Assembly (NCBI RefSeq): GCF_030272615.1
Contig: NC_081407.1
Span: 144,590,897-144,654,896 of the forward strand
DNA from: Cryptomeria japonica
Lineage: Eukaryota > Streptophyta > Pinopsida > Cupressales > Cupressaceae
Length of the DNA: 64,000 nucleotides
Reading direction: 5' to 3'
Shown: positions 31,741-42,966 of the stretch, one piece after another
Layout of the letters: each line of letters opens with the position of its first letter
How positions within the stretch are numbered: position 1 is the first letter of the stretch
The notes under the pieces: model-generated
Told to the model about the DNA's origin: nothing
Databases searched by the model: none
Seen by the model: the letters and a program-made list of their open reading frames with translations, nothing else
Translations under genes and position numbers: made by a program

Positions 31741-34700
31741 ACACCATATGACTCCTTAGGACAATATGATGATGTAATGGATCATATGGTGTCCTAAGGG
31801 ATCATATGGTCTTCTAACAAATATGTAGTCCCTTAGGACCCCATATGACCCCTTAGGACATCATATGACCCCAAACGACACCATATGACCCCTTAGGACC
31901 ATATGATGTCCATATGGTGTCCTAAAGAGTCACATGGTGTTCTAACACATGCATGACCCATTTAGGACTCCATATGACCCCTAACAACACCATATGACCC
32001 CTTAGGACACCATATGACCCCTTAGAACAATATGATGTCCTAATGGGTCATATGGCGTTCTAAGGGGACATATGGTGTTCTAACACATGTGTAGCCCCTT
32101 AGGAGACCATATGACCCCTTAGGACACCATATGACCTCTCAGGACACCATATGACCCCTTTAAACATCCTAGTTTACGACATGGCCCCTTATGACACCAT
32201 ATGACCCCTTTGGACAATATGATGTCCTAATGGGTCATGTGGTGTCCTAAGGGGTCATATGGTGCACTAAGGGGTCATATGGTCTTCTAACATGTGTGAC
32301 CCCTAACGAAACCATATGACCCCTTAGGACACCATATGACCCTTCAAGACACTATATGACCCCTTTTAACATCCCAGTACATGAAATGACCCCTTATGAC
32401 ACCATATGAGCCCTTAAGACAATATGATGTCCTAACGAGTCATATGGTGTCCTAAGGGGTCATATAGTCTTTTAACATGTGTGGCCCCTTGGATCCCATA
32501 TGACCCCTAATGACACCATATGACCCCTTAGGATACCATATGACCCCTCAGGACCATATGATGTTCATATGGTGTCCTAAGGGGTCATATGGTGTTCTAA
32601 CACGTGTGGCCCCTTAGGACCCCATATGACCCCTAACGACACCATATGACCCCTTAGGGCAATATGATGTCCTAATGGGTGATATGGTGTCCTAAGGGGT
32701 CATATAGTGTTCTAACATATGTGTGGCCCCTTAGAACACCATATGACCCCTTTTAACATCCTAACACATGACATGACCTCTTATGACACCATATGACCCC
32801 TTAGGACCATATGATGTCCTAATGGGTCATATGGTGTCCTAAGGTGTCATATGGTGTCCTAAGGGGTTATATGACTAGTTTTAACTCTCTCTATATGACC
32901 CCTTAGGACACCATATGACTAGTTTTAACATTCTAGTACACGACATGGCCCCTTATGACACCATATGACTCCTTAGGATAATATGATGTCCCAATGAGTC
33001 TTATGATGTCCTAAGGGGTAATATGGTGTCCTAAGGGGTCATATGGTGTCTTAAGGGGTCATATGGTCTTCTAAAACATGTGTGGCCCCTTAGGACCTTA
33101 TATGACCCCTAGCGACACCATATGACCCTTCACAACACCATATGACCCCTTAGGACCATGTGATGTCCATATGGTGTCCTAAGGGATCATATGGTGTTCT
33201 AACACATGTGTGGCCCCTTAGGACCTGATATGACCCCTAACCGCACCATATGACCCCTTAGGACACCATATGATGTCCTAATGGGTCATATGATGTCCTA
33301 ACGGGTCATATGACATTCTAACACATGTGTGGCCGCTTAGGACACCATATGACCCCTTCGGACAACATATGAGCCCTTTTAACATCCTAGTACACGACGT
33401 GACCCCTTATGACACCATATGACCCCTTAGGACAATATGATGTCCTAATGGGTCATATAGTGTCCTTAGTGGTCATATGGTGTCCTAAGGGGTCATATGG
33501 TCTTCCAACACATGTGTGGCCCCTGAGGACTCAATATGACCCCTAACAACAACATATGACCCCTCACGACACCATATGACCCCTTATGATGATATGGTGT
33601 CCTAAGGGGTCATGTGGTGTTCTAACACGTGTGGCCCCTTATGACCCCTTAGAACAATATGATGTCCTAATGGGTCATATGGTGTCTTGAGGGGTCATAT
33701 GGTGTTCTAACACATGTGTGGCCCCTTAGGACCCCATATGACCCCTAACGACACCATATGACCCCTAACAACACCATATGAACCCTCAGGACACCATACG
33801 ACCCCTTTTAACATCTTGATATAGAGCATGACCCCATAGACAATAAGATGTCCTAATGGGTCATATGGTGTCCTAAGGGGTCATATGGTGTCCTAAGGGG
33901 TCATATGGTCTTCTAACACACGTGTGGCCCCTTAGGAGCCCATATAACCCCTAACGACACCATATGACCCCTTAAGACACCATATGACCCCTCACAATAG
34001 CATATGACCACTTAAGACCATATGATGTCCATATGGTGTCCAAAGGGGTCATATGGTGTTCTAACACGTGTGGCCCCTTAGGACCCCACACGACCCCTAG
34101 CGACACCATATGACCCTTCAGGACCTTATGACCTCTTAGGACACCATATGACCCCTTAGGACAATATGATGTCCTAAGGGGTCATATGGTGTTGTAAGGG
34201 GTCATATGGTGTTCTAACACATATGTGGCCCCTTAGGACCTCGTATGACCCCTAACAACACCATTGGACCCCTTAGGACACCATATGACCCCTAACGACA
34301 TCATATGAGCCCTTAGGACCATATGAAGTTTGTATGGTGTCCTAAGGGGTCATGTGGCGTTCTAACACATGCATGGACCCTTAGGACCCCATATGACCCC
34401 TTTGGACAATACAATGTTCTAATGGGTCATATGTTGTCCCAAGGGATCATATGGTGTTCTAACACATGTGTGGCCCCTTAGGACCCCATGTTCCCTAACG
34501 ACACAATATGACCCCTTAGGACACAATATTACCCCTCAAGACACCATATGACCCTTTAGGACACCATGATATCCATAAAGTGTCCTAAGGGGTCATGCAT
34601 GGAGTTCTAACACATATGTGGCCCCTTAGGACACCATATGACCCATTAGGACAATATGATGTCCTAACGGGTGATATGGTGTTCTAACGGGTGTGGCCCC

Positions 34701-34925
34701 TTAGGACTCCATGTGACCCCTAACGACACTTTATGACCTCTTAGGACACAATATGACCCTTCAAGACACCATATGACCCCTTAGGACACCATGATGTCAA
34801 TATGGTATCCTAAGGGGTCATACATGGTTTTATAGCACATATGTGGTCCCTTAGCACACTATATGACCCCTTATGACAATAAGATGTCCAAATGGGTCAT
34901 ATCATATCTTAAGGGTTCATATGAT
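31741..34925. repeat. Palindromic satellite array, right part
   Basis: About 3.2 kb of the same 20-bp unit in both orientations. Blocks read ...GTCCTAAGGGGTCATATGGT, then the marker block, then ACCATATGACCCCTTAGGAC..., so the array is a chain of imperfect inverted repeats roughly 100-200 bp long. A second spacer word, TTTTAACATCCTAGTACACGAC, also recurs (for example near 32920 and 33380). Copies diverge by a few percent to about 15 percent by eye. No coding sequence. Confidence 0.9.
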
Positions 34926-35819
34926 GGAAGAGAGGTTAGAGAAAGATAGGGTTATTGAGTGGGTGAGAGAGAGAGAGAGATAATCAGGGGTAGGAGGAGA
35001 GGGGAGAGGGGAAAGTATCAATAAAGGGAGATAAGGAGAGATGGGGAGAGAGTTCAAGAGAGAGACAAAGAGTAATTAGGGGGAGGGGGAGAGGAAATAT
35101 GTGTAAGAGAGGGCAATTAGGAGGAAAGAGAATGAGAGAGAGGGAGGTCGAGAGAGTAACTAGGGGGAGTGATAGAGAGGGGTGAGGAAAGTATCAATAA
35201 AGGGAGAGGAGGAGAGATGGTAAAGAGAGAAAGGGTAATTGGGGGGAGGAGAGAATGAGAGAGATAGTTGGTGAAATAAGGGGGTAGGAGGAGAGGGGTA
35301 AGTACCAACAGAGGGAGAGAAGGAGAGATAGGGAGAGAAGTGAAGTGGGAGATAGAGAGAGGGTAATTATGGGGAGGGGGAGAGGAGGAGAGGGAAGTAT
35401 CAAGAGAGAGAGAGATTGGAAGTAATCAGGGAGAGGGGGAGAGGTGGAGAATGGGAGAGGGGAGTATCAACAAAGGGATCAAGGGGTAGAGAGTTGTGAG
35501 AGAGACAATAATTGTTGGAAAGAGAGAATGAGAGAGAGTTGGGGTAAATTTAGAGGGGGAGATAAGTATGAGAGAGAGACGGTAATTGGGGAAGGGAGAA
35601 TTAGAGAGAGAGTTGGGGGTGATTAGGGGGTAGGAGGAGAGGGGGGATGTGAAATTATTAACAAAGGGAGATAGGGAGAGATGGGGAGAGAGGTTCAAAG
35701 AGAGAGGTCTAGAGAGAAGGTAATTGGGGGGGAGAGGGGGGAGAGGGAAGTATCAACAAAGGGGGAGAGAGAGGGGGGGAGTATCAACAAAGGAAGAGGG
35801 GGTAGAGATGGGGAGAGAG
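34926..35819. repeat. Polypurine block, about 0.9 kb
   Basis: The plus strand is almost entirely A and G. Units of very roughly 100 bp repeat: AGAGAGAGGGTAATTAGGGGG, GGGAAGTATCAACAAAGGG, GAGATGGGGAGAGAG. The block ends sharply at 35819, where the mirror-image pyrimidine block begins. No gene; the long minus frames here are low-complexity Leu/Ser/Pro artefacts. Confidence 0.85.
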
Positions 35820-35979
35820 CCCCCTAATTACCCTCTATCTCCATATCTTTGCTAATACTTCCCTCTCCTTCCTCCCCCTCCCCCTAATTATCCTCTCTTT
35901 ATCTCTCTCTTCACCTCTCTCCACATCTCTCCCTCTCTCCTTTTGTTGATACTTACCCCTCTCCCTATCTTCTTATCCA
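35820..35979. repeat. Polypyrimidine block, left of solo LTR
   Basis: CCCCTAATTACCCTCT, TTTGTTGATACTTACCCC and similar words are the reverse complement of the purine block before it. So 34926-35979 forms a large inverted repeat around 35819/35820. The block is interrupted by a solo LTR. Confidence 0.8.
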
Positions 35980-36667
35980 TGTTGTGAAAATGGTGTTTTA
36001 CACCTTGAATAATAATGTTTCATTGTTGTAATATTTTATTATTGTGTGAGTTGGCATGGAATTATATTGTAATATCATATTGTATTGTTGCACCTAGATG
36101 GACGTGCAACATGTAGAGATTCTCTTGGAATATTTTTGTAACCACTTGATGAGTTGTATTAACACATTGGTATTATTATATTGTATTTATTTAATATTGG
36201 GGAATCTAATTGTGATGAAGTATCCAATATTAAATGTGGGTCAAGGGTAGGTAGGGAAATACTATATTTTATTGTCACATGGTTTTGATGTAATACCACT
36301 TGGTGGTTTTGTGGTTGCTTGTCTCTATAGAAGCACCACAAGGGTATTTGTTTGGGTTATCCATGTTAGCATTTGTGAAGGAGGAAGCATGACACAGAAT
36401 GTGTGGATTCATGCCTGGTCACATGAAGTGCTTGGTTATGGGTAGGTTTTTGAAGGCTTTCCATAGTTGTATTGTAATGGACACATTGCTGATAATACAT
36501 AGTAGATAATTCTTTTGGAGGCTAGTTTTTTTCCCTCGTGAGGGTTTTTCCAAGATATATATTGTGTCACATTTTCATGGGTATGTTGTCTATTCTTTGT
36601 ATATGGATTCTATATGTTAATGGGTTATGTGGAAATTGTCATAAAGATGGATGCAAGTTTCCTTACA
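35980..36667 (+). mobile_element. Solo LTR, 688 bp, copia-like
   Basis: Starts TGTTGTGAAAATGG and ends CCTTACA. ATCCA flanks it at 35975-35979 and 36668-36672. TTTTCCCTCGTGAGGGTTT (near 36530) is of the kind found near the ends of plant copia LTRs. Pyrimidine repeat lies on both sides and reads on across the insertion. Confidence 0.85.
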
Positions 36668-36672
36668 ATCCA

Positions 36673-37080
36673 CTAATTACACCCAACTCTCTCTCTCATT
36701 ATTTCTTCCCCTCAATTACCCTCCCTCTCTCACCTTTCTCCTCCTATGCCTTTATAGATACTTCCCTATCCCCCTCTCCTAACCCTCTAATTACTCTCTC
36801 TATCTATCTCTTCACCTCACTCCCCATCTCTCTTTTTCTTTATTGATACTTTTCCTTCTCCCCCTCTCCTCCCACACCCTAATAATCCCAAACTCTCCAT
36901 CTCATTCTCTCTTCACCCCAATCACCCCCTCTCTCTATCTCTTCTCCTATCACTTAATTACCTCTATCTCTCTCTCACACACACACACTCTCTTCCCCCC
37001 AATTATAGTCTCCTTCTCACATCTCTCCCCCTCTCATTTTGTTGATACTTCCCTCTACACCTCTTCTCATCCCTTTTGAA
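36673..37080. repeat. Polypyrimidine block, right of solo LTR
   Basis: CT-rich sequence with CCCTAATTA, TTGATACTT and (CA)n/(CT)n words, continuing the block broken by the solo LTR. No gene. Confidence 0.75.
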
Positions 37081-38578
37081 TTTCGTTGTTAGAGATGGGA
37101 AGGAAATATGGAGAGACTAGTCTAGATCTTAAGGAAGAGAGAGTGAGATAGAGGAAGAAGTGGTGAACATGTAGAAATATAAGTGTAGAGCTTGAGACAA
37201 GGAATGAGGGATTCAATGAGAGTTAAAGAGATAGGTCTAGAGAGATATATATAAATATGGACAAAAGAGAGGGAGGAAGAAACAAATAAGTGGAGTGATA
37301 GGTTTACATCTTAGAAGAGAGAGTTAGAGAAAGGAACAAAGAGAGATAACATGGTTTATCAAAATTTATTAAACTCAATAAAATTCCTAAATTTTCTCTT
37401 ATTAATTACTTATTTAGTGTTTCAAGTATTTTGAGATGATTATTACAAAAAAATTCATGAAAGAGGGAATTCATATGAAAAAATCGTGATCTTTTGATGT
37501 TTTAGAAATGAAGGATGAATTTAAATTAATTATAATTATTTTACAAATACATATATAGAAACAGTACCTATTCCATATCATAGAGCTCTACATCACCTTT
37601 CCAATTCCTGTAAAAAATCAAAATTTCGATATGAAACACAAAAGTTATGCCCAATTTACTAAAATATGTTTTTCTAATTTTTTCATAACGGGTATCCAAT
37701 TTTAAAAATAATAATTTTTTCCCTCCATTTTTCGCTTGAGATTGCTTTAGGATTTGGCTAGACATGCCAAGCCTAAAAAGTCAACACAAAAAATGTGTTT
37801 TTGAGCTTTCCTTGTTTTTCTAGACTTCACCCTAGTGGTTGACGACCTTTTTTTAAGTTGGAATTGATAAAACTATAAGGGTTTCTTAAGGGCATGCTCA
37901 ACTTTTCAACAATATAATTTTTTCCTTATTTTGACTTTAATAAATAGTTATTATTCATTTTCTAACTGAATTCTAACTAAAGTCTTGATTGATAGGCTGA
38001 TTGAAAAACATCTATAACTTTCAAACGGTATACATTTTTTGAATCTGAAAGATGTGTCACATTCTATGCTTCTCATACTATAGGATTTTAAAAAAAAATT
38101 GAATTTCATAAATTTTTGACCAAGTTAAGGTGTTCAGACACACGAGTTTTAATATTTCTGAAAAGTTGTAGTAAAAAATTCATAATTAATTAATTACATA
38201 GAAAAAATTACAAAAAATGTGTCACATTTGGACACGAGTCTACTACTTATATTTAAAATCTTATTAAAAAATATTATGATTTGATTGTGGTTAGGGTGGT
38301 CAAACATACACCTACTTCTTATCTTTTTCCTAAAATTTTAGTACTACTGCATTGAAATTTCAAATTTTCATAAAATAGATTTTTTTTTTCAGAAAAAAAC
38401 TAGTAGCTTAGAAACTATATTCAATTTTATACAAACTATGTTCTTACATATTATTGAAAAATGTTCATAAGATATTCAATTTTTCATGTCAAGTTGCATA
38501 ACACTATTTTTTTTTAAAATTTCATTGCCACTTAAGGGCCTATTTTGGCCCACCATGATCCTACGCATACCTTGGTAT
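37081..38578. other. AT-rich region without a recognised gene
   Basis: Purine-rich simple sequence fades out by about 37350. The rest is AT-rich with frequent homopolymer runs. I see no domain, no LTR boundary and no frame longer than about 65 codons. It is possibly decayed retroelement sequence. Confidence 0.4.
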
Positions 38579-39297
<719 letters not shown>

Positions 39298-39384
39298 ATT
39301 TTTATTTTTAAAGAGTAAGTAGACACGTCTACCTGTCATTCAAAGAAGACAATTCTTTATGGACTTCAAATCAACACAACTTGT

Positions 39385-39555
39385 TCCTCTTCTCTTTCTC
39401 CAAAATTCACTCAAGATGAAGATGTAAATAAACAAGAGTGGGATGAAGGCATGTGGTAGGAAGTGGGAATTGGATTGAGCTTTGGATTTGGGTTTTCAGT
39501 TGTTATTGGAATAATATGTTTCAACAAAAAATGTTATTTTAAAATGTTTTTATCA
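39385..39555 (+). pseudogene. C-terminal remnant of a leucine-rich-repeat receptor-like protein
   Basis: The plus frame through 39412 reads acidic residues (QDEDVNKQEWDEGMW), a TAG at 39457-39459 where Trp is expected, then VGIGLSFGFGFSVVIG and ICFNKKCYFKMF. An acidic juxtamembrane stretch, one Gly/Phe-rich membrane helix and a short basic tail are the usual end of plant LRR receptor-like proteins (cell-surface immune or developmental receptors without a kinase). No LRRs are seen directly upstream, so only the end survives. An 18-bp perfect inverted repeat follows at once (39546-39587). Confidence 0.6.
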
Positions 39556-39587
39556 AGGATGAAGTTATTTTCATCCTTGATAAAAAC
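39546..39587. repeat. Perfect inverted repeat, 18-bp arms, 6-base loop
   Basis: GTTTTTATCAAGGATGAA at 39546-39563 is the exact reverse complement of 39570-39587, with GTTATT between. The RNA would form a strong hairpin. Function unknown. Confidence 0.9.
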
Positions 39588-40503
39588 TTCAAGGAATAAT
39601 ATTTTAATAAAGTTATTTTATTCCTCTTCCCATTCCCTTGAACGAATCCTTCCCCTTTCCTTCTCTAACTCTGAATGCATTATTGATTTTCTTATTAGTT
39701 TTATTTTGTATTTATTGATAGAAATTATAATTTTAAACATCATATTAATAGTATCACTATGTATAACATGGAATTACATAGATATTGAAAGTAATTAAAT
39801 TGTCTACTTTGAATTTATCTTTTCTTTTAATTAAATCGTAGTAGTGAACATTATTCCACATAAATATCTATTATGTGACCATAATTTTTAAAATAATAGT
39901 ATTGTTCACATAAACATAGATTTTTTTTTGTCATGGTAACAACCAATAAGTTTGATATACAATGCAAAGAAAATAAAAATCGAAACATTCAAGTAAATTT
40001 AATGACAATAATTAAAATGCTTACTTATCAATTAGATAAATGAAATAAGAGATACATAACCTTCAATTAATTACTTGGCAAGAATTAATTATCTTTTTAC
40101 TAACATAGATCATCAAAATTTGCTAGTTTTAAACCCTTCTTCCATAAATTAGTAGATTTAGAGTAGTTAAATTATAGTACTTCATATTTAATTTCCATAT
40201 ATTTATCAAATACTTTTTTTATGCCCTTTATTATAAATCATGATGTTTTACACAAAAGTTAGCTTCAACACCTATGATGAGAGAAGCTTATGAGTGTTAT
40301 AATTTTTATAAACAACAAATTTACCTAAAACCTAATGTTTATGAACAAATCACGAATCTAGATTGGAGAATAAAGATATTAAATATTCATTATGTTGAGG
40401 AAATTTATAAATAGTAAAGTACAAGTATATAAGCCTCTTGGATGCATGAGTAAAGGATAAGACAATTTCAAGAGGTCACAAGCCTAAGAGATTGACTTCC
40501 TTA
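39588..40503. other. AT-rich stretch between receptor remnants, no gene seen
   Basis: Very AT-rich with many short TTAAT/ATTTA words. Open frames end quickly. It may be old receptor-gene or transposon sequence. Confidence 0.4.
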
Positions 40504-41159
40504 ATGAGGAATTAAAATTAATAGGAAAAATAAGTGATTTATCTTCTATTTTATCACTTGCAAATAATAGTATCAGAGATGTATTTCCATTTCTATTTGC
40601 GAAGGTCCATATTTTGAAGTTTTAGATGTGTCGAATAACAAGTATAGGTAATTTATTTCTATTTTTTGCAACTAGTCATCAACATTTAAGGTGTTGAATC
40701 TAGAAAACAACTATTTGAAGGCGGGATCAAGATCATATTTTTTCTTCAAACATAAAGGACGTAATAGACTACAAGAGTCTATTCTACCATCACTTCAAAA
40801 CTATACTTCTTTGTAGATTCTATATTTGGGATATATTAACATGCAAGAAAAAATCCTATATTGGGTAGATAGTTGATTGATGTCCAATTTATAGTACCAA
40901 GATCTAATAAATTCAAGGGCAAAATACCATTACAATTGATAAAGCTACAACATCTTCAAGTATTGATTTTTCCAAATAACAATATTTTTTGGAGTTATTC
41001 CAAGTAGCTTGAGTAACTTGACAATTATGAAATATCAAATAGAAAGCTCGGAAGTTCTTCAATGTTCAAATTCTAGCATACTATCTTATTTATATAAAAT
41101 GGAAAAAATCAACAAAGGCCAATTTCTAGAGCATTCAAAATCTTTGGCAATGGTTTCAT
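40504..41159 (+). pseudogene. LRR receptor-like-protein remnant, LRR to pre-membrane region
   Basis: The plus frames give LRR pieces: IGKISDLSSILSLANNSIRD near 40521-40583, VLNLENNYLKAG near 40690-40730, IPLQLIKLQHLQVL near 40930-40965, and GVIPSSLSNLTIMK near 40990-41030. KINKGQFLEHSKSLAMVSLL near 41107-41166 is the pre-membrane segment that follows the last LRRs in plant receptor-like proteins. Several stops and frameshifts break it. It ends where an LTR-like sequence begins at 41160. It points the same way as the remnant at 39385 but lies downstream of it, so the two come from different copies of a receptor cluster. Confidence 0.65.
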
Positions 41160-41480
41160 TGTTGGATATCCCAGACAAATGAGAGGGGGGGTGAATTAGT
41201 TGTACCAATTAAAATATTTTACTTAATCCACAGAAACACCATATGTCCATGTTCTCCCCTAAGCACTTTGTAGTATAAATGCATAATTGAAGGTTTTATG
41301 ATTAGACCAAGCATAAGTACAGGTAGAAGGATTGAACATCATGCCTTTAGATTTTGAGGCCGACATATATGAGTCAGGTATACAAGGTAGAAGGATGGTT
41401 TTGATAAGAAAACAAATTCTACCATTTAATTCCTCCTACATGCAACTCATCAAAAGGGATTTCATTAATCTCTAGCATTT
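41160..41480. repeat. LTR-like fragment at the end of the LRR remnant
   Basis: It starts TGTTGGATATCCCAGACAAA and continues GAGAGGGGGGGTGAATTAG. This matches the start of the element 3 LTR (TGTTAGGGTTCCC... GAGAGGGGGGGTGAATC). Only the first 40 or so bases are clearly alike, and the right end is uncertain. It looks like a copia-type LTR that interrupted the receptor gene. Confidence 0.5.
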
Positions 41481-42440
41481 TATTGAAGGAAAAATTATGA
41501 AATGGACATCCCAAGTGTTTGCTAAGGAAGGATTAAATTTGATGATAAAAACAAGAATCCCATGCTTCCAAAATGAAATAAACTATCTTGCAAATTACCA
41601 TGAAAAGAGGAGGGTCCTTAATGAAATATAATCCTTAATTTTTTTATAAAAAAGAGGAGGGTCCCTAATGATTATTAACAATAATGGTATTTTTGTCTTA
41701 TCTCTACTGGCATTGATATTAACATTATCTTTTTTATTTACATTACTATTAACACAATATTTAATGTTATCTCAAATAGTATATTAGTGTCATTCCCTAT
41801 TAATATAACATTATTAATATTGTAAATACTAAGGTCATGACTACGTCTTTACCTTGATATCATTATTAACAAAATAAACACTATCATTAATGCTAATTAT
41901 CCTACAATATTATTACATAAACCAACATCTTAGTACTACTAATGTCATTATTAATCTTAATGTTAATAACAATATTATTTCTAAAATGGTGACCACAAAG
42001 CACAAGCCACACATGACTAAACTATAGGGTCCCTATGTTAATCTTGACTTGGATAAGAGACCAATAGATCCACAATGATCTTCCCACAATCAATCCAAAT
42101 TGATGATGTTAAAAATTAATGAAAATTCCTTCATGTTATAGATCTCATCAAGAGCTTTCCAACGGATTTTGAACGGGCTTAATCAGACACTGTATGCAAA
42201 AGTTATGGCCTTCAGAAGTTGAGGGAAAGACATGGGTACATTGACACATGGCTCAACCACAAAATGACACGTGGCATTATTAGGATGACATGTGGCATTT
42301 TTAATGGTTGAAACATGGCACAAAATAAATTTGACACATGGCAACAAGTGGACCAATCAAATATTTCTACTTGGACCAATCAGAGGATACCACGTGGAGC
42401 ATTCAAAAATTAATAAATGGAAAGTCAATTCACAATCACA
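41481..42440. other. AT-rich region without a recognised gene
   Basis: Repeated ATTAT/TAATA words occur at 41690-41960. From 42230 to 42400 the motif GACACGTGGCA or a close form (ACATGGCA, ACACATGGC) recurs about eight times. No domain and no long frame. Confidence 0.4.
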
Positions 42441-42446
42441 ATCAAT

Positions 42447-42502
42447 GAGATTTGAACCCAATACTTACAAAAAAAAGTACAACAACTTTACCATTATGCC
42501 AT
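42447..42502 (-). ncRNA. tRNA-like module 1 (A and B boxes)
   Basis: On the minus strand TGGCATAATGGTAAAG (A-box-like) starts at 42501 and GGGTTCAAATCTC (B-box-like) starts at about 42460. The 42-base spacing is normal for RNA polymerase III promoters in tRNA genes and SINEs. A clear acceptor stem is not seen, so this is a tRNA-derived relic and not a working tRNA. Confidence 0.5.
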
Positions 42503-42591
42503 GTGCTTCAAACATGAATGGATAAGAAACAAATAATATTTAAAGCAAGATAAGAGAAGATGCTACATTTAATGAAAAAATGTATTTGGTA

Positions 42592-42646
42592 GGATTTGAT
42601 CCTAAACCTGCCACAACAAATCCTCATGTTTTAACCATTGTGTCAT
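42592..42646 (-). ncRNA. tRNA-like module 2 (A and B boxes)
   Basis: Minus strand: TGACACAATGGTTAAAAC from 42645 and GGATCAAATCC from 42602, 43 bases apart. Same layout as module 1. Confidence 0.5.
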
Positions 42647-42773
42647 GCATTTGAACATGAGTATTAATGAAGGAATATTTTATTTAAATACAAACCAAGA
42701 AATAAAGTAAAAATTGGTTGCTCACATGGGGTTTGGAAAAAAAAAAAAAAAGTTTTTTTTGGACCCACATGAA

Positions 42774-42828
42774 GACTTGAACCCACAACGTCCATGGGAT
42801 AAGGCTTATCCTTATCCGTTGCACCAAC
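42774..42828 (-). ncRNA. tRNA-like module 3 (A and B boxes)
   Basis: Minus strand: TGGTGCAACGGATAAGG from 42826 and GGGTTCAAGTC from 42784, 42 bases apart. The best match of the four. GGATAAGCCTTATCC between the boxes can form an anticodon-arm-like hairpin. Confidence 0.55.
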
Positions 42829-42910
42829 TTTTGTGGATCCGTTTGAAAAAGTAAATATATGCATTTAAAATGCAACCTTCTTGATAAAATAGAATTTAAT
42901 GCAAAAGGAA

Positions 42911-42966
42911 GACTAGAACTTGCAACTTTGCCTATATAAAGGCAAAGTGTTACCATTTCTCCACAA
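42911..42966 (-). ncRNA. tRNA-like module 4 (A and B boxes)
   Basis: Minus strand: TGTGGAGAAATGGTAACAC from 42965 and AAGTTCTAGTC from 42921, 44 bases apart. The central hairpin TTTGCC...GGCAAA is long and AT-rich in its loop. The most diverged of the four. Confidence 0.45.

Noticed and set aside
29434-34925. CRISPR-like array
   Set aside because: Short repeats with spacers were considered, but the units are contiguous, occur in both orientations and are eukaryotic satellite. Nothing bacterial is present.
35117-35698. Leu/Ser/Pro-rich minus frames
   Set aside because: Low-complexity translation of the polypurine/polypyrimidine block.
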